From a virus, in IMG/VR virus record IMGVR_UViG_3300042898_000529, positions 1 to 25,820 of that record: a stretch of 25,820 bases of DNA. One strand, 5' to 3'. The notes under the pieces were generated by a model. It saw nothing but the letters and a program-made list of their open reading frames with translations. It made no database searches and had not been told where the DNA came from. Made by a program: the position numbers and the translations under genes. Shown here one piece after another: positions 1-8,800 of this stretch; position 1 is the stretch's first letter, and every line of letters starts with the position of its first letter.

Positions 1-88
1 CTAGGAAGTCATCTCTATCTGGGTATACGCCATAGTTTGCGATACGGTTGAGTTCTGCACATAATGGACTACCAGTATTACCAGCCAT
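1..88 (-). CDS. hypothetical protein, 3' end beyond window (partial)
   Basis: The ATG at 86-88 (minus strand) is preceded by a strong AAGGAAGG ribosome-binding site. Twenty-nine codons stay open to the window edge, beginning MAGNTGSPLC and continuing into a Tyr/Asp-rich stretch. It is the next gene in the leftward virion operon, so a structural or tail-related role is plausible from position alone. The visible part matches no family I recognise. Confidence 0.6.
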   Translation of the reverse strand, partial: MAGNTGSPLCAELNRIANYGVYPDRDDFL

Positions 89-121
89 TGTTTTGCCTTC
101 CTTGTTGTACGATTAAATTAC

Positions 122-379
122 TTACCATTTAACTTTGTCAGCCCAGTAGGCTGCGCTCATTTTACCTTTTTGAATATTGGCTTTGTGACGAGCCTTGAAA
201 GATTTCTGTCTTGCAGTTGGCTTCTTGTCTCCAGTGACACCCTGCTGACCAAAGCGAATAGTCTTGACCTTATCGCCTTCTTTTGCTACAACAACGTGTG
301 ACTTGGTTGGATGACTAGGTGTACGCTTTGGCTTGTTAAAGCCAGATACTCCTATTCGCTTTAGTCTAGGGTCTGTCAT
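122..379 (-). CDS. small basic conserved phage protein
   Basis: This 85-residue protein is strongly basic, with many Lys and Arg and few acidic residues. It starts MTDPRLKRIG, contains RTPSHPTKSHVVVAKEG near residues 19-35, and ends with KGKMSAAYWADKVKW. From memory, similar short proteins with this C-terminus occur in several marine and freshwater podophages, but no function is established. It lies one base from the upstream 57-residue gene in the same leftward operon, downstream of the capsid gene. The charge and position suggest a DNA-associated or minor virion protein; this is inference. Confidence 0.75.
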   Translation of the reverse strand: MTDPRLKRIGVSGFNKPKRTPSHPTKSHVVVAKEGDKVKTIRFGQQGVTGDKKPTARQKSFKARHKANIQKGKMSAAYWADKVKW

Positions 380-380
380 C

Positions 381-554
381 TTATCGCTTAGTCTTTTTCA
401 TATCTGCAATTACTCTTTTAAGCATTGCATCATATTGTTTTGGAGTTATTACGACTGGAGAAAAAGTACTCTTTGATTTTGATGGAGTAATTTTTCCAGT
501 CTTGCTGTTCTTGCTTCCTCCACCTGGGAGTGAGATTTCAAATCCTTTACCCAT
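381..554 (-). CDS. small Lys/Ser-rich basic protein
   Basis: A 57-residue reading frame opens with ATG at 554 and stops with TAA at 381-383, one base before the next ATG. The N-terminal half is Gly/Ser/Lys-rich (MGKGFEISLPGGG followed by KTGKITPSKSKST). The C-terminal half looks helical (YDAMLKRVIADMKKTKR). It has no recognised domain. Its tight packing between two other basic mini-genes in the same direction supports it as a real gene. It probably belongs to the same DNA-binding or virion-accessory group as its neighbours. Confidence 0.65.
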   Translation of the reverse strand: MGKGFEISLPGGGSKNSKTGKITPSKSKSTFSPVVITPKQYDAMLKRVIADMKKTKR

Positions 555-556
555 AA

Positions 557-697
557 TTACATACCCTTCTTACGGACCATACTCTTTTTCTTTACGGTCT
601 TCTTTACCATCTTCTTGCCAGACTTCTTTGCTTCTGCTTTAGCCATTGCCATACCCTTAGCGGTATATGGAAATTCTTTTCCGTTTACCTTTGGCAT
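557..697 (-). CDS. very Lys-rich mini-protein
   Basis: This 46-residue frame starts at 697 and stops at 557-559. The N-terminus MPKVNGKEFPYTAKGMAMAK resembles short phage proteins with a KVxGKxFPYT motif. The rest is almost entirely Lys, Met, Val and Ala (AEAKKSGKKMVKKTVKKKSM). Its start overlaps the upstream stop in a TAATG arrangement, so it is translationally coupled to the H1-like gene. The composition strongly suggests nucleic-acid binding. It may act in the virion or on the packaged genome; no direct evidence separates these. Confidence 0.65.
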   Translation of the reverse strand: MPKVNGKEFPYTAKGMAMAKAEAKKSGKKMVKKTVKKKSMVRKKGM

Positions 698-816
698 TAC
701 TTCATCTTCTTCTTGGCAACAGCCTTCTTTGCAACCTTCTTGGCTACAGCCTTCTTAGCAGTCTTCTTAGCAGACTTCTTCATCATCATATCCATCATCA
801 TATTCTTGTTCATCAT
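697..816 (-). CDS. histone H1-tail-like Lys/Ala repeat protein
   Basis: This 39-residue frame begins at the tandem ATG ATG (811-816) with a Met-rich leader. Residues 12-39 consist of repeated KKSAKK, KKTAKK, KKAVAKK and KKVAKK units. Such AKK repeats are typical of eukaryotic histone H1 C-terminal tails and of bacterial H1-like proteins (Hc1, AlgP, HU extensions), which condense DNA without a fixed fold. The start overlaps the upstream stop (TAATG) and the stop overlaps the next start in the same way, so it is co-translated on both sides. A role in condensing packaged or ejected DNA is inferred. Confidence 0.65.
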   Translation of the reverse strand: MMNKNMMMDMMMKKSAKKTAKKAVAKKVAKKAVAKKKMK

Positions 817-1244
817 TATATTGTTCCCACTTCCTTTAGGACTTCGGTTGTATTTTTATTGATGTGTTGTGCAGGAGGCATCTTCTCAGCGTTGTAAGGT
901 TTGTTCAGAACCTCACTAGCCTTGTAGGCTGCTTCCACGTGTTGCCTTGTTGTACCACCTGGTTGCATACCTTGGGCACGTGCATCCCGATATGCTTGGA
1001 GTTCACCAGTCCATTTCTTGTCGGATATTTCTCTGGTTGCATCTCCTGCATTCATCTGTAAAGTTTTTACCTTACATCCGAAGCAATCTTCATCACAGGC
1101 TGTGTGGTCTATCTCAATCTCTTCGTGCTCAAAGGGAGCACTTGAGGTTTCATCACACAGAGAACAACCCCACTTAAGTGCCTTGAAGTTGTGGTTATCA
1201 TCAAATCCAAAATCTAATACCTTGCTAATATGGATGTGTTCCAT
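816..1244 (-). CDS. conserved hypothetical protein with Cys-rich N-terminal half
   Basis: The protein has 142 residues. Residues 27-57 hold a possible zinc site: C27, C30, H47, C50, C54 and C57 (CSLC, then DHTACDEDCFGCK). The C-terminal half contains MQPGGTTRQHVEAAYKASEV and PYNAEK, a pattern I associate with uncharacterised phage proteins encoded near capsid genes. The start at 1244 has an AGGGGA ribosome-binding site. The stop overlaps the next ATG as TAATG. No enzyme signature is visible. A small virion or assembly protein is possible from its place two genes after the major capsid gene. Confidence 0.75.
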   Translation of the reverse strand: MEHIHISKVLDFGFDDNHNFKALKWGCSLCDETSSAPFEHEEIEIDHTACDEDCFGCKVKTLQMNAGDATREISDKKWTGELQAYRDARAQGMQPGGTTRQHVEAAYKASEVLNKPYNAEKMPPAQHINKNTTEVLKEVGTI

Positions 1245-1252
1245 TGTGTCCC

Positions 1253-1522
1253 CTATTGTGCTGTAAAGTTTGCCTCTGTTACTCCGACATTGCCAGCAAT
1301 TAATGCTGCCTTTGTTGTTTCACTTACTGTGTGGTTATATCCACCACGATAAACTTCTTGGTAAGTAGCCAAGTCACCATCAACTAGATAACGTTGTTGA
1401 GAGTAGACACCATCTTGTCTGATGATAGTAATGCCTCTATCAATCTTGTAAAAAGAAAATAGGCGATGAGCACCAGCAGGTCCTTCTGCGACCACTGGTG
1501 TCTTGAATGTATATGTTGTCAT
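1253..1522 (-). CDS. hypothetical protein downstream of capsid gene
   Basis: This 89-residue protein starts MTTYTFKTPVVAEGPAG and is predicted mostly beta-stranded in its first 65 residues (RLFSFYKIDRGITIIRQDGVY). A short helix and tail follow (ETTKAALIAGNVGV). It is the first gene after the major capsid protein and is separated from it by a strong hairpin. A head decoration or head-completion role is possible by position, but nothing in the sequence proves it. The ATG at 1522 follows a GGGAG-type ribosome-binding site. Confidence 0.7.
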   Translation of the reverse strand: MTTYTFKTPVVAEGPAGAHRLFSFYKIDRGITIIRQDGVYSQQRYLVDGDLATYQEVYRGGYNHTVSETTKAALIAGNVGVTEANFTAQ

Positions 1523-1550
1523 TATTCTCCCTAGTTAACTTACTGATAGA

Positions 1551-1568
1551 CAGGGGATTGCTCCCCTG
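1551..1568. terminator. strong hairpin between capsid gene and next gene
   Basis: The arms CAGGGGA (1551-1557) and TCCCCTG (1562-1568) pair perfectly over 7 bp with a 4-nt loop. The hairpin sits 20 bases past the major capsid stop codon on the minus-strand transcript. No T-run follows it, so it is more likely an attenuator or an mRNA 3'-end stabiliser than a full terminator. Either would favour capsid protein over the downstream mini-genes. Confidence 0.5.
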
Positions 1569-1587
1569 CCCACCCGTCAATCAACTC

Positions 1588-2796
1588 TTATAGAGCGCCG
1601 ATTGATGAACCTGATTCGATTCGGTATAGTGCTTCTTCGCGGTAGCGAGCAAAGCCAAGTACGCCGTACCAACCCATTGGGCGGAAGCGCATCAACTTGT
1701 CAACTACTGGTCCGATTACTACGTGTGGCTCTTCGGCAACTGCCTCAGCCATTGCTTGCTGTCCAGCAAGGATTGTGTCGTAGACACGTGTTACTGGAGT
1801 TACTGTGATTGTTGTTGTTGCAGTTACAGCAGCAGAGTTAGCAACGTCAACTGTGATAGTTGTTGTTGAACCTGTTGTTGAAAGAGCAGTAATCTTTGCA
1901 GATGCTCCTACGCCTGTACCTGAAATCTTATCGCCAACTTCACCGCGTGTTGCGATAACAGATGTTGACGCAACGCCGAAAGTAAATGCAGCAGATGTTC
2001 CTGCAACTGTTACAGCAGTTGTTGTTAGTGCTGTCTGGTCTGCACCAATCTTCTCAGAAGCAATACGTGGTGACTCGATGAAGTATGCACCTTCGTATGA
2101 ACCGATTTCACCAGCCCAAATGTTTTCATTTGTCTGGTAGTTGTGTGGGTCGCGCCAAGCAGCAGCACCTGTCTCAGCACGAAGGTCGTGTGAAACTTCT
2201 GGGTGAATACCTGCCCAGTACATTGCACCCTTGCGGTATGCAGCCTTGTTAGCACGCAACTTTGCAACAGCCTTACGGATGTTAGCAGAAGTTAGTGTTG
2301 CAGCAGCAGTAACTGTTGCTGATGATGTTGCAGTTGAACCTGAGTAAATTACGTTAGTTCCTGCACCTAGTGTCGCCATTGCAACTGTGTCGATTGAATC
2401 GGCAAGGTTGAACGCGATAATGTTAGCAACTGCTGGGTCTACGTCTGCAAGTGAGAAGAGTTCCAAAGCACGTGTTACCAATACAGAGTTACCGTACTCG
2501 TTAAGAGTAATTGTAACTGTGTTTGGTGTTGTCAATGAAACTGCATCTGGGTCAGATGTTTCTGTTAGAGCAGTTGTTGCCTGTGATAGGTCGTTGTACT
2601 TCTGTAGAACGACTGTTGAGCCTGGTGTAGACTGATTAGTTGGACGCTTATCTGCAACTGAACGAATTAGTGGTTCGGCGCGGAGAGCGAATTCAACTAG
2701 GCGGTCATACGCCTTTTGTACTAAACCAGCACCGCCTGCTGTTCCTCCGAGAGAGGAAGCACCAGTGTTGGTTGTGCCTGTGTATGATGTAGGCAT
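1588..2796 (-). CDS. major capsid protein, N4-gp56 family, with beta-rich insertion
   Basis: This 402-residue protein forms the icosahedral shell. It matches the N4-gp56 major capsid family by its order of motifs: Ala/Gly-rich N-terminus, LVEFALRAEPL (33-43), YGNSVLVTRALELFSLADVDP (101-121), ADSIDTVAMATLGAG (132-146), RKGAMYWAGIHPEV (188-201), IWAGEIGSYEGAYFIESPRI (226-245), and the C-terminal PVVDKLMRFRPMGWYGVLGFARYREEALYRIE. Residues about 247-336 are an extra Thr/Ala/Val-rich segment between ESPRI and RVYDTILAGQQ, where relatives I recall have a short loop. An ideal GGAGGTGA ribosome-binding site precedes the ATG, as expected for the most abundant virion protein. The scaffold gene lies just upstream. 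Confidence 0.92.
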   Translation of the reverse strand: MPTSYTGTTNTGASSLGGTAGGAGLVQKAYDRLVEFALRAEPLIRSVADKRPTNQSTPGSTVVLQKYNDLSQATTALTETSDPDAVSLTTPNTVTITLNEYGNSVLVTRALELFSLADVDPAVANIIAFNLADSIDTVAMATLGAGTNVIYSGSTATSSATVTAAATLTSANIRKAVAKLRANKAAYRKGAMYWAGIHPEVSHDLRAETGAAAWRDPHNYQTNENIWAGEIGSYEGAYFIESPRIASEKIGADQTALTTTAVTVAGTSAAFTFGVASTSVIATRGEVGDKISGTGVGASAKITALSTTGSTTTITVDVANSAAVTATTTITVTPVTRVYDTILAGQQAMAEAVAEEPHVVIGPVVDKLMRFRPMGWYGVLGFARYREEALYRIESGSSIGAL

Positions 2797-2802
2797 TAGT
2801 TT

Positions 2803-2818
2803 GTCACCTCCAAGTGAC
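2803..2818 (-). promoter_or_regulatory. capsid ribosome-binding site in a small hairpin
   Basis: On the minus-strand mRNA, GTCAC and GTGAC can pair around a 6-base loop, and the consensus GGAGGTGA ribosome-binding site overlaps the loop and 3' arm. The spacing to the capsid ATG at 2796 is about 7 bases. The stem is only 5 bp, so it would at most modulate initiation. The near-perfect anti-16S complementarity itself is certain. Confidence 0.45.
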
Positions 2819-2830
2819 TATGAACGGACA

Positions 2831-3310
2831 TTATGATTGTGAGCGGAGGATTGACAAGATGTCGTCTGCACTCTGTGCAGCACCTAACTTGTAATCTAAA
2901 TCTTCTGCTCTATCAGGGCTTACAGCATTACTAGTTAATGAGTCCTGCTGGCGCAATTCTGCGCGGTCAAACTCATTAGTCTTTCGTGCCTCTTCAGCAG
3001 GTGTTAATCCAAACAAATCGGCATTATCTTCAAGCCAGTTACTAACTGACTCTTCGCTAAAGTCTTCAATGTCTTTCATGATTAACCGTGCTGCTTTTAG
3101 GTTAACGCCCTTCTTTTCAAGGACTTCTTTGACAGTTCGCTCACGCTGCTCCTTGGTATAGTTCTCAAGTTGCTCAGTGAGTTCCTTAATACGCTTTTCA
3201 TCAGAACGCTTAGCCTTCCGTAACTTTTTAAGTAAGTCACTTCCGTCTGGTTGCGTCTCGATTTCGGTATCGAGGTCATCGTCTTCTTCGTCCCAGTAGT
3301 TGTTGCTCAT
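2831..3310 (-). CDS. capsid scaffolding protein
   Basis: The 159-residue protein is acidic, highly charged and mostly helical. The N-terminus is Asp/Glu-rich (YWDEEDDDLDTEIE). Residues 25-65 look like a coiled coil (LLKKLRKAKRSDEKRIKELTEQLENYTKEQ). The C-terminal tail is polar and ends in a short amphipathic segment (SADDILSILRSQS), as in scaffolds that bind capsid through a C-terminal helix. It lies immediately upstream of the major capsid gene, the classical scaffold position. No catalytic motif is visible. It may be a substrate of the HslV-like protease encoded further upstream in the operon; this is inference. Confidence 0.8.
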   Translation of the reverse strand: MSNNYWDEEDDDLDTEIETQPDGSDLLKKLRKAKRSDEKRIKELTEQLENYTKEQRERTVKEVLEKKGVNLKAARLIMKDIEDFSEESVSNWLEDNADLFGLTPAEEARKTNEFDRAELRQQDSLTSNAVSPDRAEDLDYKLGAAQSADDILSILRSQS

Positions 3311-3342
3311 AGCAACGCCACCCTTCTATTCGTAGTTAGTTC

Positions 3343-3384
3343 GCAAGCCTCAGTATCTAGTCGGGGAACTAGACTGGCTCTTGC
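3343..3384. other. hairpin-rich leader before the scaffold gene
   Basis: The 124-base gap 3311-3434 is the largest in the virion operon. It contains TCTAGT and ACTAGA (3356-3361 and 3368-3373), a perfect 6-bp stem with a 6-base loop. This is flanked by further partial pairing, with GCAAG and CTTGC at the outer ends. A second weaker pair (ATCGG at 3386-3390 with CCGAT at 3409-3413) lies beside it. I see no convincing promoter here. The structure could be an RNA-processing or stability element that sets scaffold and capsid expression apart from the upstream genes. Confidence 0.45.
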
Positions 3385-3434
3385 TATCGGTCTATTACGC
3401 TGACGGGGCCGATGGGTCCGTTCAGGATTCTTTG

Positions 3435-4613
3435 TTAAATAATTCCTGCGACTGAGGAATTCATTCGTCCTACTCCAGAAGAACCACGATAGCGTGCTTC
3501 CTCAAGAGCAATCAAACTTTCTTTCTTTCTTTCTTCTGATGCTAGTCCTTGGATTCTAGCCTTCTCTGCTTCCACTTGACCATACTGCGGAAGCCCTTGA
3601 GATATAGAACTTAAGAATTCCATTCGTGGGAGTTCTGCTGCAATTGCTCTGTAATCTACATTAGCAGTTGCTGCAGTAGCACCTGAGCGCATTGCTGCCT
3701 CAGTTCCAATTGTTCCACCCATTACATTTGTATAGCGTTCTGATTTAACCGAAGTGGCTGCTTCAAATGCTTGTAGTCCCTGCTTGAGAGCAGCACCACC
3801 AATTTCAGCAGATGTAATCTTCTTCTCAATTGCAGGTAGTTGATTTTTAGGGTCAAGCATTGCTGCTACTAAATCTCCAGTAGAAAGAGATGAACCAAAC
3901 TTTCTTAACGCTAGGAGAACATTTGAATCAGCATCAAGCACACGCTTGTATGCCATTGAGACACGGGCACCAACTTCATCTGGTGCTAGTTCATTGCTAA
4001 TCAAGGTTGCATACTGTTCTGTATTTGCAAATCGCTCTACATCATATGCTTTGAAAATTCTTGCATACGCAGCCTCGTTAGCAAGATAATCTTTTTCCTC
4101 TAATACTGGCTTACCAGCAGCAGCAAGTTTTGCGTTTCCAGCAAAACGTTCCAAGTATCCCTTGTTATAACGTGGGTCATTGCGGAGCAATGCAAGCATA
4201 TCTTCTGATGTAATATCAGGATAGTCTGCACGAATTGTTGCCAATGTTCCAGCAAGCCCTGAAATTTTGTATGCTCCAAGAGATGCAAGGATTGCTGCAT
4301 ATATTGGGTCATCAGTTACTGTTGTTGACTTTGTTGCAGGAATAATCTCATAGGTTCCGTCACTATAGATTACAATAGTACTTCCATCTGCATTCTTAAT
4401 TTCTTTTGTCTTTGTCCTACCAACTGGCACCTCTTCTACCACTTGACTAGATGAACTAGCGGTTGATATTGGGGCAACACCCATATTTTCAGCAATACGT
4501 GGGTCGTACTGACTAGTGATAGGATTAGAAAGAGACTCGATATAGGCTGCTTCTTTTCTTGCTGCCTCTTTTTTGGCTGCTGCTGCTTTTTTTTGTGCTG
4601 CGGTTTGTGCCAT
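3435..4613 (-). CDS. probable internal virion protein, 392 residues
   Basis: The protein starts with an Ala/Lys heptad-like stretch (residues 2-23, QTAAQKKAAAAKKEAARKEAA). A Ser/Thr linker and a beta segment follow (TKEIKNADGSTIVIYSDGTYEIIP). A long helical region runs from about residue 105 to the end, with no transmembrane segment. The C-terminus is rich in Ser and Gly (YRGSSGVGRMNSSVAGII). Its ATG overlaps the stop of the 418-residue gene (TAATG). It shares the Ala/Lys-rich start with that gene, so the two probably act together. I infer an internal head or DNA-ejection protein by analogy with the cluster of large helical proteins in podophages; no homologue is recognised. Confidence 0.7.
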   Translation of the reverse strand: MAQTAAQKKAAAAKKEAARKEAAYIESLSNPITSQYDPRIAENMGVAPISTASSSSQVVEEVPVGRTKTKEIKNADGSTIVIYSDGTYEIIPATKSTTVTDDPIYAAILASLGAYKISGLAGTLATIRADYPDITSEDMLALLRNDPRYNKGYLERFAGNAKLAAAGKPVLEEKDYLANEAAYARIFKAYDVERFANTEQYATLISNELAPDEVGARVSMAYKRVLDADSNVLLALRKFGSSLSTGDLVAAMLDPKNQLPAIEKKITSAEIGGAALKQGLQAFEAATSVKSERYTNVMGGTIGTEAAMRSGATAATANVDYRAIAAELPRMEFLSSISQGLPQYGQVEAEKARIQGLASEERKKESLIALEEARYRGSSGVGRMNSSVAGII

Positions 4614-5869
4614 TATACATTTACTCCAAACGCTTCAGCCATAGCCCGAAGGTCATTTTTGACGGTGTCTTTATAAAACTGTGTCTCTTTAATCTTTGGG
4701 TTCTTCCACTGTGACTTTTCCCAGGCTAGTACTGGCATAGCAGTCTGTCCTGAAGCGACATCGTATAGGTCTGTAGTGGCAGGTGTCTTACCGTAAATCT
4801 TTTCATATGATGCTACATAAGGAGTAAGCAATGTCTTGACTGATGTGCCCTTTAGGATATCTTCTTTCCATGCTGGGAACTGTGTCGTAGCCTGGATTTG
4901 GATATTATTTAATGTAGTCTGTAAAGCCTGTTCACTTCTAATTCCCTTTAATGCTTCTGAGTAGACAAGTCTATCAGATGTTGGGATACCATTATCAGCA
5001 TGAGCCTGACGAATTCTACGAACAACAGTACCTAGCGCTCCTTGTTCTAGCGCTATATCATCTGCTGTATCAGGTGTCAACTTAGCAGCAGCATAACGTT
5101 TATTAGCATCGTTCTGCACATACTTCAAGAATATGTCTTCTTGTTGTTGCTGGCTTAATGCAAAACCCTTTACTCCTGCATCCTTTTGCGCCTTGTTGAT
5201 TTCGCTAGCATAAGCAGCAGCAATCTTTTTATCAGGTGCAACATTGAATAAGTCAAGGTACTTGCTCGTCATATCAGCAATGAGTGCTTCGGGATTAGTA
5301 ACTGGAATTGGCTTAGGGCCACCGCCAGTTACCTTGCCAAATGCCTGGTCTGCAAGTGATGGATTGCTAACAAAGCGCATGATTGTCTGTGAGTAAGTCT
5401 CACCAACCTGGTCTGCCTGCTTCATCATTGTGCCAAGTGCTGCGTAGTCCAGTGGACGTAGAGTTACAGACTTGTCCATGTCTTTGATAAAGTCAACCGT
5501 AGGAGCCTGACCTTTAGGATAAAGATTTGGAATCTTTCCTAATGCTAAAAGAAGGTTAGCCCTCTCTTGATTGCTCATTGTTGATGGGATTAAGTAAGGA
5601 GATTCATTTGTGTAGATTACTTTACTAAATACTGGTGCATTAGGAACAGGCTGTCCACCAGCAAACTGTGGTGGCTGCTGTACTGTTCTACCAGTCATGA
5701 CAGATGTACCTAGTGGGATACCACTGATACTTGTGCCAGTTCCAGCAGTGTTAGTTGGAGGATTAAGAGCGGCTTCTCTTTCAAGTTTAGCCTGGGCTGC
5801 AGCGGTCTTAGACTCTTCTGCCTTCTTAGCGGCCCTTGCCTTGGCTTCTGCTTGTGCTGTTATTGCCAT
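4613..5869 (-). CDS. probable internal virion protein, 418 residues
   Basis: The N-terminus (residues 2-35) is an Ala/Lys/Glu coiled-coil-like helix. A Gly/Pro/Thr-rich linker follows (about 36-80). The remainder is helical, with conserved-looking stretches such as RANLLLALGKIPNLYPKG and YGKTPATTDLYDVASGQTAMPVLAWEKSQW. The start at 5869 lies 4 bases after the stop of the giant gene, with GGAAGGG as its ribosome-binding site overlapping that gene's end. The stop is coupled to the 392-residue gene. The arrangement of giant, 418 and 392 resembles the sets of internal or ejection proteins in other podophages. The function is inferred from size, composition and order only. Confidence 0.7.
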   Translation of the reverse strand: MAITAQAEAKARAAKKAEESKTAAAQAKLEREAALNPPTNTAGTGTSISGIPLGTSVMTGRTVQQPPQFAGGQPVPNAPVFSKVIYTNESPYLIPSTMSNQERANLLLALGKIPNLYPKGQAPTVDFIKDMDKSVTLRPLDYAALGTMMKQADQVGETYSQTIMRFVSNPSLADQAFGKVTGGGPKPIPVTNPEALIADMTSKYLDLFNVAPDKKIAAAYASEINKAQKDAGVKGFALSQQQQEDIFLKYVQNDANKRYAAAKLTPDTADDIALEQGALGTVVRRIRQAHADNGIPTSDRLVYSEALKGIRSEQALQTTLNNIQIQATTQFPAWKEDILKGTSVKTLLTPYVASYEKIYGKTPATTDLYDVASGQTAMPVLAWEKSQWKNPKIKETQFYKDTVKNDLRAMAEAFGVNV

Positions 5870-5872
5870 CGT

Positions 5873-8800
5873 TTACCCTTCCAATTCTTTCTTAAAGACT
5901 CCATAGAAAATCTTTTGGAAGTCTGGGTACTTAGTGATTAATCTTAATGCTTCATTGGCAAGCCACGCACGCTGTGGTGCAGATGCTTTATTAGCAAGTG
6001 TCTTCATTCCACTAGCAGTAATGGCATCTTCACGTAGGTCAAGGTATGCACGTGCTGCAATCAAAGCACTAGAGTCTGCCAACTTAGGGTCTTCAGATGC
6101 TAGTCTAATCTGTGCAAATGCACGCTCTCTCCACTGTATGTCGTACTGTGGTTGTACTCTACCGCTAAGGTTATAGGACTTAGTTAGGTTAGATAGGGCA
6201 TCATCGAACTGTGCAGATGACCAACCTTCACCAACTGAACGCGTCATTAGGCGCTCCTTTGATGCGGTGTAAAGAACGTTAACTGCCTTATCCATGATTT
6301 CCTTGGCTGACATTCTAGCGAATGCACCACGTTCCTTCTGATATTGGTATAGAACCTTTGATAGTTCACCATTAGGATATAGATATCCATACACATCAGC
6401 ATACTTCTGAACAACTGTAGGGTCATTCTTAATCATATTGTATGTAGGAAGGTTAGTTGGTTCGTATCCTGTAGTTGACCTAATGATAGCAAAGACCTGC
6501 TCAGGTCCGTACGTATCTAGGAAATCAACATAAGCCTTAGGCTTGTCCCCACCTGCTGCTGATTCGATGTTCTTAAAGTTAGTCCATAGTGCTGTAGCAA
6601 GTACAGTGTCACCATTCTTATTCTTTGCCAACGCCTCAGGGCGCATAGAAAATGGAATTGGTGTTAGTGCTCCAAACAAACCACGCCACATTGTAAAGTA
6701 TCGTGCAAGATTATCGCCATCTTGTGTCAAGCGAGCCTGGTCGTTTGGGTCTAGTAAGTCGTACTCTCCGCTAGATGCTAGGTAGTTCATACTAGGCGCA
6801 AATGCTGCAGCATAAGAAGACTCAACTCCGAATACTCCACCCAATGCACGCACCCAGTTAGATGATAGCAACGGTCCTTCTAACAGTCCAGCGTTCTTAA
6901 TATCTGGCGTTCCATATGGGAATGCAATCTTGAATACATACTCTTCAAGTTCAGTAGGCAACAACTTAAGAGGGTTCTTATTGATTGCATCAAGTGCTGC
7001 AACTCCCCATAGTAGTCCGAATCCTGCACCTGGTAGGAATGTTCCTGCACCAATTGCGAAGTTAAATGACTGTGGTTGTGCAGTAAATGTGTATGGGCCA
7101 GACACTCTAGCCTCAGATGCACCAGGCAATAAACCCTGTAGCGCATTTAATGCACTGCTTGCGAACGGTACAAAGAACTTACGCTCACCAGTAACTGGGT
7201 CTCCAAAGAAGAATCCTTGGTTTGGGTCGTAGTAATCATTGGCATCTGTCAATTCATACAGGGCTGATGACTCAGCAGAGGATAGCCAATCGCCAATCTT
7301 AGCAACCTTATAGATTTCTGTAGGGTTATCTAGGGCAATCTTTCCCCAAGCCTTCATTGTATTTTCCCAGGCTTGACCGAATGGTGCAATCAAACGTAGT
7401 TGATGCCACAGTAGGTTACGCTTTGAAGCGTCATAGAATAGTTCTGCTACGTTTCTATTTGCATACTTAACTGCATACTCATGCGCTTCATCTAGCGTTA
7501 AAGGACCACTGCCATCTGCTACATCAAGGGCACGCCATGCTTTATGCTGCTTGCCTATCTGTGCGCCAGTAATTGGGTTCTTTAATGGAGACAAACTCTT
7601 AGGAGCACTGTCTCTAAGTTCTTTTAATGCCTTAGCATTGACAGAACCAGACAAATCATGGATTGCATCCCAGTATGACTGACGCCATTCAGGTCCCATA
7701 GTTGTAGTTTTTTCAAATCTTACAGCAACATCAAAGAATTTTTGTGATATTGCTTCTACAATCTTGGTGTTTGATATGCCTCCGACTACAGCAGTCTTAG
7801 GTACTGTCATTAGAATGTTATCCCAATTGCCAGTATTGGCGAATGTTTGTTCTAATGTACGAGTAAAGTCCTTATGTAGGTCAATCTTTACACGCTTGCC
7901 CTTTAGGCCCTTCTTCTGAGCCTCTAGTGTTGCTTGCGCAATATCTTTGCCAGTTGGTATCTTAACAAGAGTTTTACCTACAGTTACCTGGCCTTTGACC
8001 AGAAGTTCCTTGATTAGTTGTGAACCTGCACCACGACCCGATAGTTCTTCTATACGAGCAAGTACAGATACCTGTTCACCCTTATCATTGATTCCCTTAA
8101 ATAGGAAATTCATTAAACCATCTTCAGTATTGACCCAGTTTCTGAACTCTTCAGACTTAGATGCTGAGAAACGGTCAAGAGTCTTACGACCATCACCTTT
8201 TAGGAAGTAGTTAACTGTGTCAAGTTCCTTGCCAGGCTTAGTTCCAATTACTTTACGTACGAATTCTGAGTTATGTAGGATACGAACCTGGCTTGAAAAG
8301 CCTGCCCACCAATTGGGATGTCCAAAGACTTCCTTAGTGTAGCCAAGAGACTTAACAATCTTGCTCATCTCACCATCGCCACCCATGCCTGACATAGCGT
8401 CAGCCATAAAAGCAACATAGTCGTTACCTAATTCACCAGCAATCTCTGCTGCTGCAAACTCTTCTGCGGATGAACCCATTTTAAGGGACTTTCCGTATAC
8501 ATCATTTTTGACAGTATCAAATTGATTCAATAATTGCTTCCATTTTGCACCACCTGGACGACCAATCCACATACCAATAGCAGAAAGTGGGCTGTTTAAG
8601 AAGGAAATATGTCCTGTTCCAAATACACGAATCTGTTCTTCAATAATATTGCGGCTAATGTAGGCAGGACGGACGAGAACTGACTTCTTCCATAGGCTGT
8701 TAATGTCAGATAATGCATACTCTGCTAAGACTATACCTTTTCCTAATTTTAATCCAGCAAACTTTTTAGTTGTTGTAATAAAGTCCATCATTGCCTTAGG

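Noticed and set aside
667-897. Plus-strand ORF rich in Leu and His
   Set aside because: It is the antisense of the Lys/Ala-rich mini-genes; the Leu/His composition is what the reverse of AAG-rich codons gives.
1805-2140. Plus-strand ORF of 111 codons, Val-rich
   Set aside because: Antisense shadow of the capsid insertion; no ribosome-binding site and opposite to the whole operon.
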